Below are positions 26,500 through 37,157 of a stretch of DNA of 64,000 bases, piece after piece. Each line of letters starts with the position of its first letter. The stretch's first letter is position 1. Location of the stretch: positions 1 through 64,000 of the forward strand of contig DASZVY010000057.1 of NCBI GenBank assembly GCA_035546855.1, in the 5' to 3' direction. Position numbers and translations under genes: made by a program. The stretch is from Nitrobacter sp035546855 (GTDB taxonomy: Bacteria > Pseudomonadota > Alphaproteobacteria > Rhizobiales > Xanthobacteraceae). The notes under the pieces were generated by a model. It was not told the DNA's origin. It was given only the letters and a program-made list of their open reading frames with translations, and ran no database searches.

Positions 26500-27492
26500 A
26501 TGTATACGCAGGTGCTCAACTCGTCCGACGGCGACGACCGCATGGTCGAGGACGTTGCGCGGTCCGCGCAATTCCAGGCGCGCATCGACAGCGGCGAGCG
26601 CATCGAACCCAACGACTGGATGCCGGCCGCCTATCGCAAGACGCTGACGCGGCAGATCTCCCAACACGCCCATTCGGAAATCGTCGGCATGCTCCCCGAG
26701 GGCAACTGGATCACCCGTGCGCCGACCTTGCGCCGCAAGGCCGCATTGCTCGCCAAGGTGCAGGACGAATGCGGGCATGGACTTTATCTTTACGCCGCTG
26801 CCGAAACGCTCGGTTCCTCGCGCGAAGAGCTTGTGGATGCCATGCTGGCGGGGAAGGCAAAATATTCCTCGATCTTCAATTATCCGACGCTGACGTGGGC
26901 CGACATCGGCGCGATCGGCTGGCTGGTCGACGGCGCGGCGATCATGAACCAGATTCCGCTGTGCCGCTGCTCCTACGGCCCCTATGCGCGCGCCATGATC
27001 CGCGTCTGCAAGGAAGAGTCGTTCCATCAGCGTCAGGGCTTTGAGATCATGCTGACGCTGTGCCGCGGCACGGCGGAACAGAAGGCGATGGCGCAGGACG
27101 CGCTCGATCGCTGGTGGTGGCCGGTGCTGATGATGTTCGGTCCTCCGGATCAGGCGAGCCAGCACAGCGACACCTCGACCAAATGGAAGATCAAGCGTTT
27201 CTCCAATGACGAGTTGCGGCAGAAATTCATCGACGCGACGGTGCCGCAGGCGCAGTTCCTCGGCCTTACCATTCCCGATCCCGGCATGACGCAGGATGCC
27301 GACGGGCACTGGCGCTACAGCGAGATCGATTGGACTGAATTCAAGCAGGTGCTGGCCGGCAACGGCCCGTGCAACCGCGATCGTCTCGCCGCGCGCCGCA
27401 AGGCGCACGAGGAGGGGGCGTGGGTGCGGGAGGCTGCGGCGGCCTATGCCGCGAAGCGCGCACGTCGCGGCATGGCTCAGGCGGCTGAGTAG
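26500..27492 (+). CDS. paaA: 1,2-phenylacetyl-CoA epoxidase subunit PaaA
   Basis: Catalytic diiron subunit of the phenylacetyl-CoA monooxygenase, which epoxidises the aromatic ring of phenylacetyl-CoA. The protein is 330 residues in a ferritin-like fold; the diiron ExxH pairs are E90/H93 (DECGH) and E173/H176 (EESFH). The N-terminal MYTQ and WMPAAYRKTLTRQISQHAHSEIVGMLPEGNW block is diagnostic. ATG 26500 follows GGGAGA; the upstream extension to 26299 is paaX overlap and is rejected. First gene of paaABCDE, driven by a promoter in paaX. Confidence 0.97.
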   Translation: MYTQVLNSSDGDDRMVEDVARSAQFQARIDSGERIEPNDWMPAAYRKTLTRQISQHAHSEIVGMLPEGNWITRAPTLRRKAALLAKVQDECGHGLYLYAAAETLGSSREELVDAMLAGKAKYSSIFNYPTLTWADIGAIGWLVDGAAIMNQIPLCRCSYGPYARAMIRVCKEESFHQRQGFEIMLTLCRGTAEQKAMAQDALDRWWWPVLMMFGPPDQASQHSDTSTKWKIKRFSNDELRQKFIDATVPQAQFLGLTIPDPGMTQDADGHWRYSEIDWTEFKQVLAGNGPCNRDRLAARRKAHEEGAWVREAAAAYAAKRARRGMAQAAE

Positions 27493-27498
27493 TAACAT

Positions 27499-27613
27499 CG
27501 TTATTGCGAGGGGTGAGAGCGACGAAGCAATCCAGGTAGGGAAGAAAAGACTGGATTGCTTCGCTCAGCGCAAAATTGGCAAGAGCCGATTTTGTCGCGG
27601 GCTCGCGATGACG
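27499..27613. repeat. Family A palindromic repeat, copy 2 (between paaA and paaB)
   Basis: Variant with inner arms GAAGCAATCCAG and CTGGATTGCTTCG and outer arms near TTATTGCGAG and CTCGCGATGACG, with an insert in the right arm. It sits inside the paa operon and ends 31 bp before the paaB start. It could shape mRNA stability between the cistrons. Confidence 0.8.
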
Positions 27614-27644
27614 GAATTGGATTTCCAGGTGTCAGGAGATTTCG

Positions 27645-27932
27645 ATGGCCACGCCGAACAGCCCGCTCTGGGAGGTTTTCATCCGCAGCCGTAACGGCCT
27701 CGCGCATAAGCATGTCGGTTCGCTGCACGCCACGGACGCTACGCTGGCGCTGCAGGCCGCGCGCGACATCTACACGCGCCGCGGCGAGGGATTGTCGATC
27801 TGGGTGGTGCCGTCGAGCGCCATCACCGCGTCCGATCCGGCCGAGAAGGGCATGATGTTCGAGCCGGCCGAATCCAAGATCTACCGGCATCCGACGTTCT
27901 ACGACGTACCGGACGAAGTCGGGCATATGTGA
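27645..27932 (+). CDS. paaB: 1,2-phenylacetyl-CoA epoxidase subunit PaaB
   Basis: Small 95-residue subunit of the epoxidase, structural and required for the active PaaABCE complex. It is recognised by WEVFIRSRNGLAHKHVGSLHATDATLALQAARDIYTRRGEG and the SIWVVPSSAI-type block, the full length of the family. Start ATG 27645 follows a CAGGAGA ribosome-binding site. It is separated from paaA by a palindromic repeat and from paaC by a second, unrelated one. Confidence 0.95.
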   Translation: MATPNSPLWEVFIRSRNGLAHKHVGSLHATDATLALQAARDIYTRRGEGLSIWVVPSSAITASDPAEKGMMFEPAESKIYRHPTFYDVPDEVGHM

Positions 27933-27944
27933 CAGCCTGGTCTT

Positions 27945-28067
27945 GTCATTCCGGGGCGCGTGGAGCGCGAACCCGGAATCCAGAGACCGGGTCCTGCAAA
28001 TGAATTCCGGGTCTGCCATCGGCGCGAACGCGTTGCGTTCGTCGCCTCGGCGCATCCCCGAATGACG
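27945..28067. repeat. Palindromic repeat between paaB and paaC (family D)
   Basis: Long imperfect inverted repeat of the GTCATTCCGGGG...CCCCGAATGAC type with internal ACCCGGAAT/ATTCCGGGT arms, filling the 152-bp paaB-paaC gap. Common dispersed type in this group. No coding potential. Confidence 0.75.
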
Positions 28068-28084
28068 AATTGAGGATCATTTTC

Positions 28085-28861
28085 ATGACCGCCGCCTCCA
28101 TCACCGTCTCCGAAACGCCGCTGGTGCTCTACACGCTGCGCCGGGCGGACGATGCGCTGATTCTCGGCCATCGCCTGTCCGAGTGGTGTGGCCACGCGCC
28201 GATGTTGGAAGAAGACATGGCGCTCGCCAACATGGGTCTCGATCTGCTGGGACAGGCGCGCGAACTCTACAGCTACGCCGCCAGGGTGGAAGGCAAGGAC
28301 AACGACGAAGACAAGTTCGCCTATCTCCGCGACGTGCGTCAGTATCGCAACCTGCTGCTGCTGGAGCAGCCGAACGGCGATTTCGCTCGCACCATGACGC
28401 GGCAGTTCTTCTATTCCGCCTTCGCCGATCTCTACTGGCGCGCCATGATGATGTCGCGCGACGCGACGCTGGCGGCGATCGCAGCGAAATCCGAGAAGGA
28501 AAGTGCCTATCATCTGCGTCATTCATCCGAATGGATGGTGCGGCTGGGCGACGGCACCGACGAAAGTCATCGCCGCGCGCAGGCCGCGATCGACGATCTC
28601 TGGGCCTTCACCGGCGAAATGTTCGCCGTCGACGACGGCGAGCGCGGCCTGATCGACGCGGGCATCGCCGTCGACCCCGCGACATTGCGGACCTCATGGC
28701 GAGCCACCGTCATGCGTGTCCTCGATGAAGCGACGCTGACGGTGCCGCAGAACGACTGGATGCAGAAGGGCGGCCGCATCGGGCATCATACCGAACACCT
28801 CGGCCATCTGCTGAGTGAATTGCAGTCGCTGCAGCGGAGCTTCCCGGGAGCTGTGTGGTGA
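28085..28861 (+). CDS. paaC: 1,2-phenylacetyl-CoA epoxidase subunit PaaC
   Basis: Structural subunit with a ferritin-like fold that pairs with PaaA in the epoxidase; 258 residues. Signature regions: LYTLRRADDALILGHRLSEW, ALANMGLDLLGQARELY and a C-terminal GGRIGHHTEHLGHLLSELQ. It resembles PaaA but lacks the complete diiron site, as in the family. The ATG at 28085 is preferred; an in-frame TTG at 28070 is unlikely. Its stop overlaps the paaD start as GTGA. Confidence 0.96.
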   Translation: MTAASITVSETPLVLYTLRRADDALILGHRLSEWCGHAPMLEEDMALANMGLDLLGQARELYSYAARVEGKDNDEDKFAYLRDVRQYRNLLLLEQPNGDFARTMTRQFFYSAFADLYWRAMMMSRDATLAAIAAKSEKESAYHLRHSSEWMVRLGDGTDESHRRAQAAIDDLWAFTGEMFAVDDGERGLIDAGIAVDPATLRTSWRATVMRVLDEATLTVPQNDWMQKGGRIGHHTEHLGHLLSELQSLQRSFPGAVW

Positions 28862-29355
28862 GTGCCTTCAACGATATCGATTTGCGGCAGCGCGCGTGGA
28901 ATGCGGCTTCGCAAGTGGTCGATCCGGAGATCCCGGTGCTGACCATTGCCGATCTCGGCGTGCTGCGTGACGTGGCGGTGAGCGACGGGCGGGTCGAGGT
29001 CGCGATCACGCCGACCTATTCCGGTTGCCCGGCGATGAACATGATCGCGCTCGAGATCGAAGTCGCGTTGGAGCGCGAGGGTATTCGCAATCCGAAGGTG
29101 CGCACCGTGCTGTCGCCGGCGTGGACCACCGACTGGATGAGCGATGACGGTCGCCGCAAGCTGCAGGAGTACGGCATCGCGCCGCCGCAGGCCGGCTCGG
29201 GTCGCCGCGCGCTGTTCGGCGAGCAGCGGGTGGCGTGCCCGCGATGCGGCTCGGTGGAGACGGAAGTGCTATCGGAATTCGGTTCGACCTCCTGCAAGGC
29301 GCTCTGGCGGTGCCGCAGTTGCCGCGAACCGTTCGATTACTTCAAGTGCCACTAG
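28858..29355 (+). CDS. paaD: 1,2-phenylacetyl-CoA epoxidase-associated protein PaaD
   Basis: DUF59/MIP18-type maturation factor, probably for the diiron or Fe-S centre of the epoxidase; 165 residues. The DUF59 part shows VVDPEIPVLTIADLGVLRDV and TYSGCPAMNMI. The C-terminal zinc-ribbon-like tail has CPRCGS, then SCKALWRCRSC and FKC. GTG 28858 is chosen as it overlaps the paaC stop by GTGA; GTG 28855 is the alternative. Fourth gene of the operon. Confidence 0.94.
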   Translation: MSAFNDIDLRQRAWNAASQVVDPEIPVLTIADLGVLRDVAVSDGRVEVAITPTYSGCPAMNMIALEIEVALEREGIRNPKVRTVLSPAWTTDWMSDDGRRKLQEYGIAPPQAGSGRRALFGEQRVACPRCGSVETEVLSEFGSTSCKALWRCRSCREPFDYFKCH

Positions 29356-29388
29356 CTCCTCGCAACGACGGCGGAAATTCAGCATCGA

Positions 29389-30480
29389 GTGAATACATTG
29401 ATATCAGCGCATCCCAAATTTCATCGTCTCACCGTCGCCGATCTCCGCCGCGAAACGCCGGACGCGGTGTCGATGACGTTTGCAATTCCGCCGAAACTTG
29501 CGGGCGACTACGCCTTCACGCCAGGACAATATCTGACCCTGCGCACCACGATGGACGGCGAGGAGGTGCGGCGCTCCTACTCGATCTGCTCCGGACCGGA
29601 CGACGGCGAACTCCGCATCGCCGTAAAGAAGGTCGACGGCGGCGCGTTCTCGACCTGGGCCGCGGACGAGTTGAAAGCCGGGGACGAACTCGATGTCATG
29701 ACGCCGACCGGCCGGTTCGGCATCGCGCATGCGCCGGACGCGGCGCGCACCCATGTCGGCTTCGCAGCCGGATCCGGGATCACGCCGATCCTGTCGATCG
29801 TCAAGAGCGTGCTGGCCTGCGAGCCGCAGAGCCGCTTCTTTCTGTTCTATGGCAACCGCACCGCCGAGAACATGCTGTTTCGCGAGGCGCTGGAGGAGCT
29901 GAAGGACCGCTTCCTGCAGCGCCTGTCGGTCTTTCATGTCATCTCCGGCGAGGAGCAGGACATTCCGATCCTTCACGGCCGGCTCGACGGCGAGAAGGTG
30001 CGAGTGCTGCTGCGCGCGATGGTGCCGGCCGCCGACGTCGATCACGTCTTCATCTGCGGGCCGACCGGGATGAGCGAGGAGATCGAGGCGACGTGCCGTG
30101 ATGTCGGCATCGCGGATGATCGTATCCATGTCGAGCGCTTCGTCTCCGGGCTTGGCGGCAAGCCGCGGCCGAAGGCGGTGATCGCGCCCGGTGCGCCGCC
30201 AAAGGCAACGGCGGCCCTGATCGTCGATGGCAAGCGGCGTGAGGTGCCCGTGGCGGAGGGCGAGTCCATTCTCGATGCCGCGCTGCGCGCCGGCATGGAC
30301 CTGCCGTTCGCCTGCAAGGGCGGCATGTGCTCGACCTGCCGCGCCAAGCTGGTGGAGGGCGAAGCCGCGATGGAGGTGAACTATTCGCTGGAGCCGTGGG
30401 AAACCGACGCCGGATACATCCTGACGTGCCAGGCGCGGCCGACGTCAGGGAAAGTGGTGGTCGATTACGACCAGATGTAG
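29389..30480 (+). CDS. paaE: 1,2-phenylacetyl-CoA epoxidase reductase subunit PaaE
   Basis: NADPH-dependent electron transfer subunit that feeds PaaA, 363 residues. A ferredoxin-reductase-like FAD domain (YSICSGP for FAD; FAAGSGITPILS for NADPH) is followed by a C-terminal plant-type [2Fe-2S] domain with CKGGMCSTC and a distal LTCQA Cys. GTG start, 33 bp after paaD. The last gene of paaABCDE; a family B palindrome follows 31 bp after its stop. Confidence 0.95.
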   Translation: MNTLISAHPKFHRLTVADLRRETPDAVSMTFAIPPKLAGDYAFTPGQYLTLRTTMDGEEVRRSYSICSGPDDGELRIAVKKVDGGAFSTWAADELKAGDELDVMTPTGRFGIAHAPDAARTHVGFAAGSGITPILSIVKSVLACEPQSRFFLFYGNRTAENMLFREALEELKDRFLQRLSVFHVISGEEQDIPILHGRLDGEKVRVLLRAMVPAADVDHVFICGPTGMSEEIEATCRDVGIADDRIHVERFVSGLGGKPRPKAVIAPGAPPKATAALIVDGKRREVPVAEGESILDAALRAGMDLPFACKGGMCSTCRAKLVEGEAAMEVNYSLEPWETDAGYILTCQARPTSGKVVVDYDQM

Positions 30481-30510
30481 CGGCCAATAATGTCGCTTTG
30501 GCCTTTGAAG

Positions 30511-30545
30511 TTCGTCATGGCCGGAATAAATCCGGCCATGACGAA
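30511..30545. repeat. Perfect palindrome after paaE (family B short form)
   Basis: Perfect 15-base arms TTCGTCATGGCCGGA and TCCGGCCATGACGAA around a 5-base loop, between the convergent paaE and paaK genes. Suited to act as a hairpin at the 3' end of both transcripts. Confidence 0.85.
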
Positions 30546-30609
30546 CTTGCGATGTGATCGCGTAGCCTTCACACGGTGAAGCCCGGCGAGGTTTTCGTTA
30601 TCGAATATG

Positions 30610-31929
30610 TTAATCGCCCTTCGGCCGCTTGTCGAACACGCGCTTCGCCTTGCCGAGCGAGCGCTCCAGGGTCTCGGGCGCGACGATCTTCATCTGCGTG
30701 GAAATGCCGATGGTGTTCTTGATGAAGGCAATGATCTTTTCGGCGTGGAGCGGAAGCCCCTGGCCGTCCCAGTTTTCCGGCCGGGCCTCGGCCAGCACCG
30801 TCATCTCGTCCATCCGGCCTTCGCGGGTCAGCTCGATGATGAAATGGCCGCTGCACCAGTCGGTGGCGAGCAGCGCCTCCTCGATCTGGGTCGGGAATAC
30901 ATTGACGCCGCGCAGAATGATCATGTCGTCGGAGCGGCCGGTGACCTTCTCCATGCGGCGGAAGCCCGGACGCGCGGTGCCCGGCAGCAGCCGAGTCAAA
31001 TCCCGCGTGCGATAGCGGACGATGGGGAACGCCTGCTTGGTGAGCGAGGTGAACACCAGTTCGCCCTTCTCGCCGTCGGGCAGCACCGCGCCGGTCTCGG
31101 GATCGATCACCTCCGGGTAGAAATGATCCTCCCAGATGTGCAGGCCGTCCTTGGTCTCCACGCATTCCTGCGCGACGCCCGGACCGATCACCTCCGACAG
31201 GCCGTAGATGTCGGTGGCGTCCATGTCGAAGGCGTGCTCGATTTCGGCGCGCATGGCGTTGGTCCAGGGCTCGGCGCCGAAGATGCCGAACTTCAGCGAT
31301 GACTTGCGCGGATCCAGGCCTTGCTTCTTGAACTCGTCGAGAATCGCCAGCATGTAGCTCGGTGTCACCGTGATGATGTCGGGCTTGAAGTCGTTGATGA
31401 GCTGCACCTGCCGCTCGGTCATGCCGCCGGAGACCGGCACCACGGTGCAGCCGAGCCGCTCGGCGCCGTAGTGCGCGCCGAGCCCGCCGGTGAACAGGCC
31501 GTAGCCATAGGCGTTGTGCATCAACATGCCGGTGCGGCCGCCTGCCGCGCGGATCGAGCGCGCCATCACGTCGGACCATGTATCGATGTCGGCCTGGGTA
31601 TAGCCGACCACGATCGGCTTGCCGGTCGTGCCGGAGGAGGCGTGAACGCGCACCAGTGTTTCCCGCGGCACCGCGAACATGCTGAAGGGATAGTTGTCGC
31701 GAAGGTCGGTCTTCACCGTAAAGGGGAATTTGGCGAGATCGGACAGGGTTTTGAAATCGCCGGGATGCACGCCCTTGCTGTCGAAGGCCTTCTTGTAGTG
31801 CGCGACGTTATCGTAGGCGTGCTTGAGCGACCATGCCATGCGTTCGGTCTGCAGCGCGATCATCGCGTCGCGCGACATGCGCTCGGCATCGTCGAGAACG
31901 GGAGCGCCGGGCTTGTATTTGGACGACAT
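30610..31929 (-). CDS. paaK: Phenylacetate-CoA ligase PaaK
   Basis: Converts phenylacetate, CoA and ATP to phenylacetyl-CoA, the first step of the aerobic hybrid pathway; 439 residues. The AMP-binding P-loop is HASSGTTGKPIVVGYT; the YGLSEVIGPGVA and YRTRDL motifs and the C-terminal domain with RGVNVFPTQIEE are diagnostic. Encoded opposite to paaABCDE, 22 bp after paaI, so it is likely co-transcribed with paaI. Confidence 0.97.
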   Translation of the reverse strand: MSSKYKPGAPVLDDAERMSRDAMIALQTERMAWSLKHAYDNVAHYKKAFDSKGVHPGDFKTLSDLAKFPFTVKTDLRDNYPFSMFAVPRETLVRVHASSGTTGKPIVVGYTQADIDTWSDVMARSIRAAGGRTGMLMHNAYGYGLFTGGLGAHYGAERLGCTVVPVSGGMTERQVQLINDFKPDIITVTPSYMLAILDEFKKQGLDPRKSSLKFGIFGAEPWTNAMRAEIEHAFDMDATDIYGLSEVIGPGVAQECVETKDGLHIWEDHFYPEVIDPETGAVLPDGEKGELVFTSLTKQAFPIVRYRTRDLTRLLPGTARPGFRRMEKVTGRSDDMIILRGVNVFPTQIEEALLATDWCSGHFIIELTREGRMDEMTVLAEARPENWDGQGLPLHAEKIIAFIKNTIGISTQMKIVAPETLERSLGKAKRVFDKRPKGD

Positions 31930-31951
31930 CTTGGCTGTCCCTGTGTTGCGA

Positions 31952-32401
31952 TCAGTTCGTTTCGCCGGTTTCGATCCAGACGCCGCCGATGGTGCGGGAA
32001 TGGCCGCGCATTTCGGCTACCACCACGTCGCCGGCGGTCACGCGGATATCGTAGATGCCGGAGCGCCCCGACTTGGAAATTTCCTGCGCGGTGGCAACAA
32101 GGCGGTCGCCGAGCTTGCCCGGCCGGATGAACGAGATGTTGCAATGCGCAGCCACGGCGCGTTCGTTGCGCGAGTTGCAGGCGAACGCGAAGGTGGAATC
32201 CGCCAGCGTGAAGATGAAGCCGCCGTGGGCGATGCCATGGCCGTTGACCATGTCCGGCTTGATGGTCATCGTCAGCGTGGCTCGGCCGGCCGCGATGTCG
32301 ACGATCTCCATGCCAAGGCCGCTGCTGGCGTTGTCTTCCTTCCACATGGCATCGGCGCAGGCCCGGGCAAGCGCATCGGGCGACAAGGCAGCCTTCGTCA
32401 C
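31952..32401 (-). CDS. paaI: Phenylacetic acid degradation thioesterase PaaI
   Basis: Hotdog-fold acyl-CoA thioesterase that releases dead-end CoA thioesters of the pathway, 149 residues from GTG 32401. The thioesterase motif VNGHGIAHGGFIFTLADSTFA contains the catalytic-type Asp (LADS) and the HGG element. GTG at 32401 with GGAGAG just upstream is chosen; an in-frame TTG at 32416 is the longer alternative. It lies upstream of paaK and is divergent from paaZ. Confidence 0.92.
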   Translation of the reverse strand: MTKAALSPDALARACADAMWKEDNASSGLGMEIVDIAAGRATLTMTIKPDMVNGHGIAHGGFIFTLADSTFAFACNSRNERAVAAHCNISFIRPGKLGDRLVATAQEISKSGRSGIYDIRVTAGDVVVAEMRGHSRTIGGVWIETGETN

Positions 32402-32488
32402 CGGACTCTCCCGCAAGCGGAACGTGCGATCAGGATCGAACTCAACATCTCCTCCCCGGGCCGCGGACTCGTTGGACGAGTCTCTTGA

Positions 32489-32516
32489 ATTGAACGATCG
32501 GTTAGTTAATTATTAG
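32489..32516 (+). promoter_or_regulatory. Candidate TetR-type operator/promoter before paaZ
   Basis: ATTGAAC-N8-AGTTAAT (32489-32510) has the same 7-8-7 length as the repeat beside the TetR gene and 14 of 22 matching bases. TTGAAC (32490-32495) and TATTAG (32511-32516) repeat the 15-base promoter spacing. It lies in the divergent paaI/paaZ region, 80 bp before the paaZ start. Confidence 0.5.
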
Positions 32517-32595
32517 CCCAGGCATCCATGGTGTCAACGGCAGGGATGCGCGTCAAACTGCAACCAGGCGGGAAAAATTGCACCGGGAGGGATCG

Positions 32596-34632
<2,037 letters not shown>

Positions 34633-34718
34633 ATTAGCCCTCCTGGATTTATCTTGGCAAAACTGGCAGGAAGGCGATACGCCGGAACGTCCTGCGCTCG
34701 CCCCGGAGTTTGTCGGTT

Positions 34719-35744
34719 ATGTCCCTTGCACCGGAACAATCATCGTTCGCCGTCGAGGCGCGGTGCGTGCGCTTCAACGAGAAGGCGGCTGACGCGGCGG
34801 CGATTGCGCCTGTGGTGGAGCGCTTGAGATTTTCGCGTGCTAACGGTCAGGTGCTGATCGAGGTGAAAGCCGCCGCGGTCAATCCGTCGGACGTCAAGGC
34901 GGCGACCGGATTGATGCCCTATGCGGTGTTTCCGCGCACGCCGGGCCGCGATTATGCGGGCGTAATTGTCGCTGGCCCGGACGGCTGGGTGGGGCGCGAG
35001 GTGTTCGGCTCGTCGGGCGACCTCGGCATCCGGCGCGACGGTACCCATGCCACGCATCTGGCTGTCGAAGCCGGCGCTGTCGTGGAGAAGCCGCGCGGCA
35101 TCTCGTTTGCGGAGGCTGCCGGCATCGGCGTGCCATTCGTCACCGCGATGGAGGGGCTGCGTCGGGCCGGACTCCCGAAGCCGGGCGACGACGTCCTGGT
35201 GTTCGGCGTCAACGGCAAGGTGGGACAGGCGGCGACGCAGATCGCCACATGGCGCGGCGCGCATGTGATCGGTGTCGTGCGCCGGAGCGAGGGATATGAA
35301 GGTTACGCCAGCGCACCCGTCGACATCATCGATGCATCGGCGGCCGACGTCGCGGCGAGGGTGCGCGAGATGACCGGCGGCAAGGGCGCCGACATCGTCT
35401 TCAACACGGTGGGCGATCCCTATTTTCAGGCCGCGTACAAATCGCTTGCGTTGAAGGGACGGCAGATCCTGATCGCGGCCGTGGACCGGATCGTGCAGTT
35501 CAACATTCTGGAATTCTATCGTGGTCAGCATACCTATGTCGGCATCGACACCCTAGGGTTGTCGTCGGTTGCGACGGGTGACGTCCTGAAAGAACTCGCG
35601 CCCGGATTCGCCGGCGGACATCTCAAGCCGTTTCCGATTCATCCTGAAGCGATCTTTTCGCTCGCAGAAGCCAGGCAGGCTTACCTTGCGGTGGCCGGCT
35701 CCTCCCGCCACCGCGTCATCCTCGATCCGGCAGTCTGCCGCTGA
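34719..35744 (+). CDS. Quinone oxidoreductase-like medium-chain dehydrogenase (zinc-free)
   Basis: MDR-superfamily NADPH oxidoreductase of 341 residues. It has a GroES-like N-terminal domain (VNPSDVKAATG, PGRDYAGVI) and a Rossmann domain (VLVFGVNGKVGQAATQIA). The zinc-binding Cys/His pattern of alcohol dehydrogenases is not apparent, so it resembles quinone or enone reductases. ATG 34719 is preferred to the TTG at 34710. It lies 86 bp after paaZ on the same strand, so it could be read through, but no defined role in phenylacetate metabolism is known to me. Confidence 0.85.
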   Translation: MSLAPEQSSFAVEARCVRFNEKAADAAAIAPVVERLRFSRANGQVLIEVKAAAVNPSDVKAATGLMPYAVFPRTPGRDYAGVIVAGPDGWVGREVFGSSGDLGIRRDGTHATHLAVEAGAVVEKPRGISFAEAAGIGVPFVTAMEGLRRAGLPKPGDDVLVFGVNGKVGQAATQIATWRGAHVIGVVRRSEGYEGYASAPVDIIDASAADVAARVREMTGGKGADIVFNTVGDPYFQAAYKSLALKGRQILIAAVDRIVQFNILEFYRGQHTYVGIDTLGLSSVATGDVLKELAPGFAGGHLKPFPIHPEAIFSLAEARQAYLAVAGSSRHRVILDPAVCR

Positions 35745-36053
35745 GCACGCGCGGGCTATTTGCGCACCGAACGCCAAGGGACTTGCGAAGGACTGATCTG
35801 ATGAGCCTGCTTGATAGTCATGGCAAGTCGGGTCGCCGCAGACGAAAGCTATCGCGGCCTCGAAGGTCTGGAGAGATTTTTTCTCCGTTTTCCGTTTCGG
35901 AAAGCGGGTTCATTACATTGTTATTCCGGCCATAGCGCCCGTTCTTTCAAGGCTTTATATCGAAAGGGAAATTTTCGCCTGCGCAGGCGCGTGGGCCGGG
36001 GTGTTCGTTCTCCGTCAGGCGCTGGAGGAGGACGCAAGAGAAGGATTTCCTCC
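35745..36053. other. 309-bp region before the YeeE gene, no clear gene
   Basis: No convincing gene. A 44-codon ORF at 35801-35935 has AAGGA nearby but no recognisable product. The AT-richer stretch around 35900-35970 (GGCTTTATATCGAAAGGG) may hold the YeeE promoter. The GAAGGA near 36041 is the likely ribosome-binding site for the GTG at 36054. Confidence 0.5.
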
Positions 36054-37136
36054 GTGGCCGAAGGTTCGAACGTCGTCCTTTATGCCGGTTTTCTGATCGG
36101 TCTTGCTTTCGGCGTGGCGGGCTTGCTCAGCGGCTTTTGCCTGCTGAGCAGTTTGCGCGGGCACTGGGGTCACGGCGACAGCCGCCTGATCCGCACCTAC
36201 GCGCTGGCGATCGGCGTGGCCGTTGTCGCGACGCAGCTTCTGGCCGCGAACGGTCTGGTCGATATCAGCAAATCCATCTATCTGCAGCCGTCATTTTCCG
36301 CGCCGCTGATGTTTGCGGGCGGACTGATGTTCGGATACGGCATGGTGCTGTCGAATGGCTGCGCGTCGCGCGCGTTGGTGCTGCTCGGGCGCGGCAACCT
36401 CCGCTCGCTGGTCGTCGTGATCATTATCGGCATCGTCGCGCAAATGACGCTGAAGGGATTGATCGCGCCGGCGCGTATCGCGCTGTTGCAGGCGTCGCAA
36501 TCGGCGCCAAAAGCCGCGTCGCTGTCGGCCCTGGTCGAGACGCTCGGCGTCGGCGCCACGTTCGCCCGCACGCTGGCCGTCATTGTCGTCAGCGGCGCGC
36601 TGATCGTGTTTGCCTTCGCACACCGCAGTTTCCGTCAGTCGTGGGGTCAGGTGCTCGCCGGGCTTGTGATCGGGCTGCTCGTCGCAGCCGGATGGTATGC
36701 GACCGGCTGGCTCGGCGCCGACGACTTCAATCCGGCGCCGGTGACGTCGATCACCTTCGTCGCGCCGATGGCGGACAGTGTGCAGTACGTCATGCTTTCT
36801 ACCGGACTGACGATGAACTTCGGCATCGCCGTCGTGCCCGGCGTCGTGCTCGGCAGCCTCCTTACCGCCGTTGCGACGCGGAAATTTCATCTCGATGGCT
36901 ATACCTCGCCGCGCCACATGCTGCGCTCGGTGGCGGGCGCCGCGCTGATGGGCGCGGGCGGCGCCATGGCGTACGGATGTTCGGTCGGGCAGGGACTGAC
37001 CGGAATTTCGACACTGGCATTGGCATCGTTCGTGGCGATGACGGGCATCGTGCTGGGCGCGGCCATCGGCTTGCGCGGCCCGTTGCGCGTTCCGGCCATG
37101 CCGCAGCCACAGGATTCCACCTCGCCCGCGCATTGA
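36054..37136 (+). CDS. YeeE/YedE family sulfur-compound transporter
   Basis: Integral membrane protein of 360 residues related to TsuA-type thiosulfate transporters. About ten hydrophobic segments are visible. Conserved cysteines appear in GFCLLS near the N-terminus, SNGCASRALV in the first half and YGCSVGQGLTG in the second, as expected for the cysteine-relay transporters. GTG 36054 with AGAGAAGGA upstream gives a normal-length protein; the frame upstream is longer but non-membrane and basic, so it is not used. Substrate is probably a reduced or oxidised sulfur species, not proven. Confidence 0.88.
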   Translation: MAEGSNVVLYAGFLIGLAFGVAGLLSGFCLLSSLRGHWGHGDSRLIRTYALAIGVAVVATQLLAANGLVDISKSIYLQPSFSAPLMFAGGLMFGYGMVLSNGCASRALVLLGRGNLRSLVVVIIIGIVAQMTLKGLIAPARIALLQASQSAPKAASLSALVETLGVGATFARTLAVIVVSGALIVFAFAHRSFRQSWGQVLAGLVIGLLVAAGWYATGWLGADDFNPAPVTSITFVAPMADSVQYVMLSTGLTMNFGIAVVPGVVLGSLLTAVATRKFHLDGYTSPRHMLRSVAGAALMGAGGAMAYGCSVGQGLTGISTLALASFVAMTGIVLGAAIGLRGPLRVPAMPQPQDSTSPAH

Positions 37137-37157
37137 TCGGCTGCGATCCTCCAGCGC

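Noticed and set aside
35801..35935. Small 44-codon ORF before the YeeE-type gene
   Set aside because: Has a possible ribosome-binding site but no recognisable product, and the basic composition looks like chance.
35936..36053. SAM-II or other riboswitch before the sulfur transporter gene
   Set aside because: The region was compared with the remembered SAM-II core and did not match.
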